Shown here: one piece after another, positions 1-5,016 of the stretch
How the letters are laid out: every line of letters starts with the position of its first letter
Position numbering within the stretch: position 1 is the stretch's first letter
Assembly (NCBI GenBank): GCA_947165725.1
Contig: CAMVBL010000085.1
Span: 1-5,016, forward strand
Length of the DNA: 5,016 nt
Direction of reading: 5' to 3'
DNA from: an uncultured Caryophanales bacterium
GTDB taxonomy: Bacteria; Bacillota_I; Bacilli_A; RFN20; CAG-826
Translations under genes and position numbers: made by a program
Notes under the pieces: generated by a model
Told to the model about the DNA's origin: nothing
The model's database searches: none
What the model saw: only the letters and a program-made list of their open reading frames with translations

Positions 1-41
1 CGAGCGTGTGACTGGAGTTCAGACGTGTGCTCTTCCGATCT
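1..41. other. Residual Illumina sequencing adapter at contig end
   Basis: Bases 8-41 match the TruSeq read-2 adapter, ending in the diagnostic GCTCTTCCGATCT; its reverse complement starts AGATCGGAAGAGC. The seven bases before it (CGAGCGT) sit where an index barcode would be in a library molecule, but I cannot confirm that. This is a library artefact, not genome sequence. On the minus strand the adapter contains no stop in the frame of the adjoining gene, so an automatic gene caller would add about 13 false residues (RSEEHTSELQSHA) to the end of the MACPF reading frame. Genome sequence should be considered to begin at 42. Confidence 0.97.
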
Positions 42-959
42 TAAGAAGCCAGCATAAACAACAGGACTATAACTAGATGAACCAATGTAAACGTAGGCAT
101 TTCTAAATGTTAAATTACACATCCAACTACCAGAACCTAATGTTTCGAATAATCCGACATTGTGGAAACCACTATCATAATAGGTAGTTGAGATTCTAAA
201 GTTTTTGAACTCATAGCCATTACCATTTAAATTGCCAACGAATCTGCCTGGAATTGGCGTCCACGAAGAATTGTTGAAATAAATGTTTTGCGCCAATTTA
301 TAGTATGCACCCATATTGTTTTCGATATTACGAAGATCTTGTAAGCTTGAGATTAAATATGGGTCATTCGCGACGCCTGTTCCACGACTGACAGGTTTGT
401 TATAAACCATGTCAACAATAAGGTCTTTAATGAACACTCTTTTCTCGTTAAATGTTAAGAATCCAGTTCCACTATCAGTTTTGAGTTCAATGTGTAGGTT
501 TGAATCAAGATACATTATTTCTGCTAGATTGCTTTTGTAGGTTCTATCATAATTAACATCAATAAATTCACCGCTATTAGGCACAGAATATTCGTAATCG
601 TATCCATAGTCTACACCACCTAGGCCTACTTTTACCTTTACTTTGGCATCCCTATCTTTAGCTTTTGCTTTGAATTTTATTCTTATTTGAAGTTCAATAA
701 ATCCGTTTTCTTCAAGGGCTGGCAAACTATAGAATTGATTATCATATAGACTAACTTGTCTGTGAAGAGTTGTGTAATTATTATCCCAATAACCAGCAAT
801 GAGGTTTTCCTCTCCTTCTGGTGTGACCCTGTATGCATATTTTAGATTATCTTTAAATTCCACTTCATATGCTAAAGAAGTATAGTAATTATCTCTTTCT
901 GCACGATATGTATAGAAAGCATTTTCCAATGCTTGTGCATTACTTTCGGTGTCTTGTGC
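42..959 (-). CDS. In-frame C-terminal continuation of the MACPF protein, beta-rich and GLUG-like beta-helix regions (3' partial)
   Basis: These 306 codons follow the TGA at 960-962 in the same frame, with no further stop before the adapter. So long an open frame in AT-rich DNA, with coherent protein features, argues it is coding. The first 25 or so residues (AQDTESNAQALENAFYTYRA and on) look like the helix that normally closes a MACPF domain after its PxW/E-LL segment. Next comes a Lys/Val-alternating, beta-rich stretch of about 100 residues that I cannot assign. From about base 383 the pattern is GTGVANDPYLIS, then YYKLAQNIYF, WTPIPGRFVGNLNGNGYEF, NVGLFETLGSG and NLTFRNAYV. This is the characteristic layout of GLUG-type beta-helix repeats of bacterial surface and adhesin-like proteins. 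No signal peptide or convincing ribosome-binding site marks an independent start; the first in-frame ATG is only at codon 149. I therefore read it as the tail of the MACPF gene, separated by a nonsense codon, and not as its own gene. The true C-terminus is lost at the contig end. Confidence 0.8.
917..934 (-). repeat. Perfect 7-bp hairpin with GGAA tetraloop downstream of the in-frame UGA
   Basis: In the minus-strand mRNA, AAGCAUU pairs fully with AAUGCUU across a GGAA loop. It begins 25 bases after the UGA of the MACPF gene and lies within codons for QALENAF. It is a compact structure at a distance where mRNA hairpins can affect decoding of a stop codon, but it may be chance in AT-rich coding DNA. 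Confidence 0.4.
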
Positions 960-2075
960 TCATGTGAGAAGCCACCAAACAGGAATAACTGTATCATACT
1001 TAACGCAGACTGGGTGTTCATCAATTGTTGTAGTCCATGAATTTGCTGTACTGAAAATATCATCTAACGAATGAGAAGCTGGTGCCTCAGCGCCGCCATA
1101 ATATTGGGCAGAATAAGTTTCTCTTGATTGGGAAACTTCAATACCAAACCCTTGAGAAAAAGTGGTTTTAGTACCAACCGTGCCTTTAATCTTGTAAGCG
1201 CCGGCATCAAGACCTGCGCCAACTTTTGCCGCCACAGATTCTTTTGTTTCTACACTGTTCTTCATTGCACTCGAAACAATTGAACCGTAGACAGAAGAAG
1301 CGCCGCCATAGAAGCCAGACATCACAACATGGGAGCCATATTTTCTGAAAAACGCCTCATAGTCTGACTGATTATTGTTATTAAGAACCGTAGTCAAATC
1401 ATTCTTGAACAAGGTGGTTAAATGGTTCTTATATAAACTAGTATGGTCTGTGAATAATGGCAAACTATAATAGTATGTTTGTCTATAATAGTTGTAATAA
1501 TAGAGAGCAGTAGATTCTGACATTGTGTTACTAAAGTCAACACTGAACCCAACTTCAGTTGAAGCTTCTGCCGTGATGCATGAGTATGTAGCTTCTACGC
1601 CAACAGAAACAGAGAAACTTGAGCCAACTTGCGTTGTTAGGCTTATTGCGTTTGATTCCATCTTATAATCAGATTTTGTATCTTGTTGAGGATCGAATTC
1701 ACCATAAGCATATAACTCGTTTAAAAATGTGGTATCAAAGATGTTTTGAGTGTGTTTGACATTATTTTTGTAAGCAAGTGGGCTAGCATCCGCAACGTCT
1801 AAACCTTTACCAATTTTATTGCTGAAGTTCTTCTTTTCATTTTGGATGTCTTGTTGGTTAATATCTTTTTGCAAATTCGGATCTTCATCAAGCAATGATC
1901 TTTTGGCATAGATTAAGTCATCCTTAGGAAAACTAATATCAACTGAGCCATCCCAAGGTTTTATACGTGGCGTTATATCGCCAAAATCAGCATAGTTTGC
2001 ATCGGCGGTTTTGCTGTTTAAAGCAACTGCACCGATCAAAGCTAAAGGTATAGTTAAAAATAATAACTTCTTCAT
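960..2075 (-). CDS. Secreted MACPF (perforin-like) domain protein, interrupted by in-frame UGA
   Basis: The 371-residue frame begins with a Sec signal peptide: MKK, a hydrophobic core of about 16 residues, then an ADA cleavage site near residue 26. It has no lipobox Cys. The MACPF domain starts near residue 88 (IGKGLDVADASP, then NIFD). It carries the family signature Y246-G-S-H-V-x6-G257-G258, matching [YW]-G-[TS]-H-[FY]-x6-GG except for Val at the aromatic position. The YYGGAEA motif (325-331) and the SW...P...VIPVWWLL segment (346-370) mark the end of the fold. The stretches around 140-190 and 260-320, rich in small and polar residues, would be the two TMH regions that unfurl into pore hairpins. 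The family forms ring-shaped pores or binds membranes; bacterial examples include Bacteroides antimicrobial BSAPs and Photorhabdus Plu-MACPF. The ATG is supported by AGGAAAGG six bases upstream and by the signal peptide. TGA at 960-962 stops the frame just before the domain's last helix, which continues in frame downstream. Target and activity cannot be told from sequence. Confidence 0.9.
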   Translation of the reverse strand: MKKLLFLTIPLALIGAVALNSKTADANYADFGDITPRIKPWDGSVDISFPKDDLIYAKRSLLDEDPNLQKDINQQDIQNEKKNFSNKIGKGLDVADASPLAYKNNVKHTQNIFDTTFLNELYAYGEFDPQQDTKSDYKMESNAISLTTQVGSSFSVSVGVEATYSCITAEASTEVGFSVDFSNTMSESTALYYYNYYRQTYYYSLPLFTDHTSLYKNHLTTLFKNDLTTVLNNNNQSDYEAFFRKYGSHVVMSGFYGGASSVYGSIVSSAMKNSVETKESVAAKVGAGLDAGAYKIKGTVGTKTTFSQGFGIEVSQSRETYSAQYYGGAEAPASHSLDDIFSTANSWTTTIDEHPVCVKYDTVIPVWWLLT

Positions 2076-2081
2076 ATTTTT

Positions 2082-2089
2082 CCTTTCCT
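2082..2089 (-). promoter_or_regulatory. Shine-Dalgarno site of the MACPF gene
   Basis: The minus strand reads AGGAAAGG, ending six bases before the ATG at 2075-2073. It is a purine-rich site at good spacing and fixes the start codon, in agreement with the signal peptide that follows. Confidence 0.8.
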
Positions 2090-2112
2090 AATAAAGATTA
2101 GTTATTTTAAAA

Positions 2113-2128
2113 AATAATTCGAATTATT
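2113..2128. promoter_or_regulatory. Perfect 16-bp palindrome at the predicted transcription start (operator-like)
   Basis: AATAATTCGAATTATT is its own reverse complement, centred between 2120 and 2121. It begins immediately downstream of the predicted start site of the MACPF promoter, where a bound dimeric repressor would block transcription. As RNA it could form only a strained hairpin because it has no spacer, so a DNA-binding site is the more natural reading. The regulator is not identifiable from the window. Confidence 0.5.
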
Positions 2129-2136
2129 CGGAACTT

Positions 2137-2165
2137 ATTGTAGATACGATATTTTTGTAAATCAA
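2137..2165 (-). promoter_or_regulatory. Sigma70/SigA-type promoter of the MACPF gene
   Basis: On the minus strand, -35 TTGATT (2165-2160) and -10 TACAAT (2142-2137) are separated by exactly 17 bases. They match the consensus at 4/6 and 5/6 positions. The predicted transcription start is about 2129-2131, giving a leader of roughly 55 bases. An A/T tract (AAAAATAAAAAA on the minus strand, around 2171-2183) lies just upstream of the -35 box and could act as an UP element. The position between the GH3 terminator and the MACPF ribosome site supports it. Confidence 0.65.
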
Positions 2166-2305
2166 TAAGCATTTTTTATTTTTAACTGATGCAATCAGAA
2201 TATTATTACAAAACTCTAAAAATGGAACTATTATGGTCAAAAAAATAGATAATTGATTTCAAAAATTTGTCACAAAATATAGAGTCTATCAAATAAAATT
2301 TCGCG

Positions 2306-2347
2306 AAAAGAAAAACCCCTCCTCCTAGATACACTAGGATTTGGGGT
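2306..2347 (-). terminator. Rho-independent terminator of the GH3 gene
   Basis: In the minus-strand transcript, ACCCC (2347-2343) pairs with GGGGU (2319-2315). After a 3x3 internal loop (AAA/GGA), UCCUAG (2339-2334) pairs with CUAGGA (2328-2323) around the five-base loop UGUAU. The tract UUUUUCUUUU follows directly (2315-2306). It lies about 35 bases after the GH3 stop codon and separates that transcript from the MACPF gene. Confidence 0.9.
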
Positions 2348-2382
2348 ATATTTCATTTATTGGGTTTTAGTTTAGTTATTAA

Positions 2383-5016
2383 CTATTCCGCAGCAGCGGC
2401 TTTTTCTTTCTTACGTAAAGCAGTGAAGATAACCGCGAAGCCCCAACCCGCTAAAGCGACTGGGATAACGACTTCGATAACACGGAACATAATCTTCCAC
2501 CAAGCCATATCATAGCGGATGACGTCGACCTTAAGCGCACAGGAGTTAGCTAATGCGAATAAGTTGTTATGAGCACTTCTTCTCACTAAGTTAGCGTCTT
2601 TTGCGTTAGTGGCTTTGACGTATGGAGTGCTATATCTACCACTTGTTTGTAATTTTAATTCTTTATCACCAACAAGGTTGATATCACCACCAGCGTAGAG
2701 CATTTGCTTACTATCCATATAGAAGTCTGTATGGAAGTCACAAATGACAGAACCTTGGAAGCCCCATTCTTTTCTTAAGATAGTTGTAACTAAGCGGTAG
2801 GAACCACCAGCCCATTCAGTACCGATACGGTTGAAGGAAGTCATTAAGCCATGAGCTTCGCCTTCTTTAACGGCCATTTCGAACGCTCTGAGATAGAGTT
2901 CACGCATTGCTTGTTCATCTAACCAAGTAGCGATACCTTTTGTGGATCTGTGTGTTTCTTGGTCGTTAACCGCGAAGTGTTTAACGTTAGCGTAGACGCC
3001 TTTTTCAGCAACACCTTTAATGACTCTACCAGCGAATCTACCATTTAAGAATGGATCTTCGGAGTAGTATTCAGTATTACGGCCAGAGAATGGAGAACGG
3101 TGTAAGTTAACGCCTGGAGCGTACCAACCTGGATAGGCGATACCACCAGAGGCTTCGTTACCAATTAAACATTCATTACCGATAGCCTTAGCTTGTAAAT
3201 CAGCTAATTCAACGTTATATGTTTGGGCTAATAAGCATTCTGATTGATAGTAGCAGCAACCATAAATACTTGGGTCACCTAAGAAGCCGACGATACCAGT
3301 TGGGCCGTCCGCAGAAGTTGTCTTTGGAACGATAACAACGTTCTTTTCTTCTTCTTCATGTGTTTCTTCATTGACGACTTTCATCTTACGAGTGATGGAA
3401 GCTGTTGAATAACAACCATCATTGAATAATGTGAGCATTTCTTCGAATGTGAATTGATCGAGGAATTCTTCCCACATTGGATCATCGTATTTCTTACCTG
3501 CCATATCTCTGAGAGTATATTTGACTTCAGCACCCATTGTTGGGACTTTGTCATATGTCTCATCGTTTGTGGTTTCTTGAGATTTTAATTTAGCGAATGT
3601 GTCATCATCAAGAGCACGTTCAGCATCAGTAATAGCTTTTGGGAATGTACCGGCGAAGTTATTTCTGGATAAGCTTTCAGCTGGATTCATATGCGCTGTT
3701 AATTCTGGGAATAAAACTTCAACTTTATTGCCAGTAACTGGATCTTTATCGATTTGCACATCAGCGGCTAAATTCTTTTTGAATTCACCGAATGAATTAT
3801 GAGCGTCTGTACCAGCATAGAAGGTATATTCGCCTTTTTCTAATTCATAGCCTTTGAAGCCATTACCGTTTTTGTCTTGAGAATCGAAGCTAGCGAAATC
3901 ATATGGATTAACAGTAATTTCAACTGTATCTGTTTCGTTCTTCTTTAATTCTTTTGTTTTAGCAAAGCCAACTAAGACTTTGTGAGCTTTTTCAATACCA
4001 CCGGCGGTATATGGAGCGGAAGCATAGAGTTGAACAACTTGCTTACCAGCGACATTGCCTGTGTTCTTGACTTCGATTTGAACTTTGAAGGTCTTACCAT
4101 ATTCTAAGGCTTCACCTTCTAAAGCAGAAACGTTAGTAATTTCTTGAGAGAATTCTGTATAGCTTAAGCCATAACCGAATGGATAAACGACATTAGCGTT
4201 GTACCAGTCTTCACCTTCGAGCTTACCACGTGTTTCATAATACCTATAACCGAGATAGATGTTTTCTTCGTATTCAACAACATAGTAATCGGAAGGACTA
4301 CCATTTCTTGTGTAGTTATCTGAACCGTTTGGATTTTGGAAAGACTTGTTGCCACCGAAGTTTTGCCATGTTGGGTCATTTTGATAGGCTGTATAAACAG
4401 TATCAACTGTATGACCAGATGGGTTAACTGTACCGTTAAGGATTCCACCTAAGGCCATAATACCGTTAGCGCCTGGGCTACCAATATTAATAACGGCGTC
4501 GATGTATTTACCGAATTCATTGTATTCAGCAGAGTTGGTTCTTTCATATAAGAAGCCTAAATCGACGTAGTTAGAACCGTTAAGTAAGAGAATAATCTTT
4601 TTGAATTTGCCAGAATCGGCAACTTCTTTGATTAATGCTCTTTCAGCATTATCTAATTCAAGATAGTGACGGTTGTCATTATCATAGGCTTGTCTTGGAA
4701 GGTCCCAGCCTTCACCAGCGATACGAGAAACAACGATGAGCGCTGCATCGCTATATTGACCATAAGATTGTTTAACAGGATCTGTGTACTTATCATATGA
4801 AGCTTCACCTGGGAATAAAGTTGCAACGGCTTTTTGTTGACCAGAAGCATCTTCTAAGCCTGGTTCAGGATCACGAACTTTTTGTTTGCTGTAGAATTTC
4901 TCCATTTCAGGGTTAATAGAGAAGCCAGCTTCTTTTAATGAGTCGTTGATGGTTTTTCTCCAACCATATTTCTTTTGGTAAGCAGGATTTGAACTCTTAC
5001 CTGGAGCGGCGGAGCC
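2383..5016 (-). CDS. Membrane-anchored glycoside hydrolase family 3 enzyme, permuted domain order (beta-glucosidase-like; 5' partial)
   Basis: The frame is open through the window edge: 877 residues are visible and the N-terminus is missing. The first ATG (4905) is internal, since 37 codons precede it, conserved-looking sequence runs across it, and it has no ribosome site. Numbered from that Met, domains run as follows: GH3 C-terminal (alpha/beta sandwich) domain about -30 to 240 (DAALIVVSRIAGEGWDLPR; NPSGHTVDT; YPFGYGLSYTEF), fibronectin III-like domain about 252-370, linker with LSRNNFAGTFPK, then the GH3 N-terminal barrel about 480-755. The barrel carries SADGPTG (D533), NLHRSPFSGRNTEYYSEDP (600-618), KHFAVNDQETHR (642-653) and CDF with the expected nucleophile D723. 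This C-FnIII-N order is the reverse of classical GH3 and is known from Ruminococcus and Butyrivibrio beta-glucosidases. A transmembrane helix (about 806-830) followed by RKKEK places the tail inside and the catalytic domains outside the cell. It should hydrolyse terminal beta-linked glucose or a similar sugar; exact substrate and acid/base residue cannot be assigned. The stop is TAG. Confidence 0.93.
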   Translation of the reverse strand, partial: GSAAPGKSSNPAYQKKYGWRKTINDSLKEAGFSINPEMEKFYSKQKVRDPEPGLEDASGQQKAVATLFPGEASYDKYTDPVKQSYGQYSDAALIVVSRIAGEGWDLPRQAYDNDNRHYLELDNAERALIKEVADSGKFKKIILLLNGSNYVDLGFLYERTNSAEYNEFGKYIDAVINIGSPGANGIMALGGILNGTVNPSGHTVDTVYTAYQNDPTWQNFGGNKSFQNPNGSDNYTRNGSPSDYYVVEYEENIYLGYRYYETRGKLEGEDWYNANVVYPFGYGLSYTEFSQEITNVSALEGEALEYGKTFKVQIEVKNTGNVAGKQVVQLYASAPYTAGGIEKAHKVLVGFAKTKELKKNETDTVEITVNPYDFASFDSQDKNGNGFKGYELEKGEYTFYAGTDAHNSFGEFKKNLAADVQIDKDPVTGNKVEVLFPELTAHMNPAESLSRNNFAGTFPKAITDAERALDDDTFAKLKSQETTNDETYDKVPTMGAEVKYTLRDMAGKKYDDPMWEEFLDQFTFEEMLTLFNDGCYSTASITRKMKVVNEETHEEEEKNVVIVPKTTSADGPTGIVGFLGDPSIYGCCYYQSECLLAQTYNVELADLQAKAIGNECLIGNEASGGIAYPGWYAPGVNLHRSPFSGRNTEYYSEDPFLNGRFAGRVIKGVAEKGVYANVKHFAVNDQETHRSTKGIATWLDEQAMRELYLRAFEMAVKEGEAHGLMTSFNRIGTEWAGGSYRLVTTILRKEWGFQGSVICDFHTDFYMDSKQMLYAGGDINLVGDKELKLQTSGRYSTPYVKATNAKDANLVRRSAHNNLFALANSCALKVDVIRYDMAWWKIMFRVIEVVIPVALAGWGFAVIFTALRKKEKAAAAE

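Larger units (their letters stand above)
2076..2382. other. AT-rich intergenic region between the GH3 and MACPF genes
   Basis: This 307-base gap has no plausible gene on either strand and is visibly more AT-rich than the flanking coding DNA. Its low-coordinate half holds the MACPF expression signals (ribosome site, palindrome, promoter, A/T tract). The high-coordinate end holds the terminator of the GH3 gene. Between about 2200 and 2300 I see no strong element, only weak small inverted repeats. Confidence 0.8.

Noticed and set aside
960..962. UGA read as Trp (Mycoplasma-type genetic code)
   Set aside because: The GH3 gene has about 12 TGG and no in-frame TGA over 877 codons, and the MACPF frame has seven TGG against this single TGA. 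An organism with that code and AT-rich DNA would use TGA often.
872..1063. 63-residue minus-strand frame across the MACPF interruption
   Set aside because: It is out of frame with the MACPF gene, overlaps its coding on both sides of the stop, and has no recognisable features; it does not indicate a frameshift.
2186..2198. Small inverted repeat CTGAT-GCA-ATCAG upstream of the MACPF promoter
   Set aside because: A 5-bp stem is expected by chance in AT-rich DNA; the location about 20 bases upstream of the -35 box would suit an activator site but nothing else supports it.
2299..2308. Palindrome TTTCGCGAAA next to the terminator
   Set aside because: Only 10 bp and overlapping the terminator T-tract; the length and position give no reason to call it an operator.
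2373..2385. 13-base inverted repeat TAGTTA-T-TAACTA over the GH3 stop codon
   Set aside because: All A/T-rich with a one-base centre; too weak for a functional hairpin, and the real terminator lies just downstream.
3599..4427. Plus-strand open frames of 65-67 residues within the GH3 gene
   Set aside because: They are antisense to a well-conserved enzyme gene and show no domain; chance open frames.
4903..4905. ATG at 4905 as the start of the GH3 gene
   Set aside because: The frame stays open for 37 more codons to the window edge with plausible GH3 sequence, and no Shine-Dalgarno site precedes this ATG.
1..5016. CRISPR arrays, tRNA/rRNA genes, insertion sequences
   Set aside because: No regularly spaced direct repeats, tRNA-like cloverleaf, rRNA sequence, transposase or terminal inverted repeats were seen.

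Overview
The window is a contig end with two genes, both on the minus strand. Reading in the direction of transcription, from high to low coordinates, they are: (1) a glycoside hydrolase family 3 (GH3) enzyme with permuted domain order and a C-terminal membrane anchor, whose 5' end lies beyond the window; (2) a secreted MACPF (membrane attack complex/perforin) family protein, interrupted by one in-frame UGA and running off the other end. The AT-rich intergenic DNA, Shine-Dalgarno/sigma70-type signals, lipid-free Sec signal peptide and permuted GH3 architecture suggest a low-GC, carbohydrate-degrading anaerobe of the Bacillota, possibly a gut Bacilli/Erysipelotrichia/RF39-type lineage. The phylum is an inference, not a demonstrated assignment. 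Trp is encoded by TGG about 19 times across the two genes, which points to the standard genetic code.

Layout: 1-41 is not biological. Bases 8-41 match the Illumina TruSeq read-2 adapter, left on the contig end. Bases 42-959 are an open reading frame in exactly the same frame as the MACPF gene. It completes the MACPF C-terminal helix and then encodes a beta-rich region and a GLUG-type beta-helix segment. Bases 960-962 are the interrupting TGA. Bases 963-2075 encode the signal peptide and most of the MACPF domain, including the family signature. The 307-base gap 2076-2382 holds a Shine-Dalgarno site, a good sigma70-type promoter, a perfect 16-bp palindrome just at the predicted transcription start, an A/T tract upstream of the -35 box, and an intrinsic terminator for the GH3 gene. 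Bases 2383-5016 are the GH3 gene, which is open through the window edge.

The terminator followed by a separate promoter means the two genes are probably separate transcription units. The GH3 enzyme would sit on the outer face of the membrane and release sugars from beta-linked glycosides. The MACPF protein would be exported and may form pores or bind surfaces, aimed at competitor bacteria or host cells. No shared function is visible. The most interesting item is the MACPF/beta-helix protein with its in-frame UGA and palindromic operator-like site. The UGA lies near a contig end carrying adapter sequence, so an assembly or strain-level error must be excluded first.
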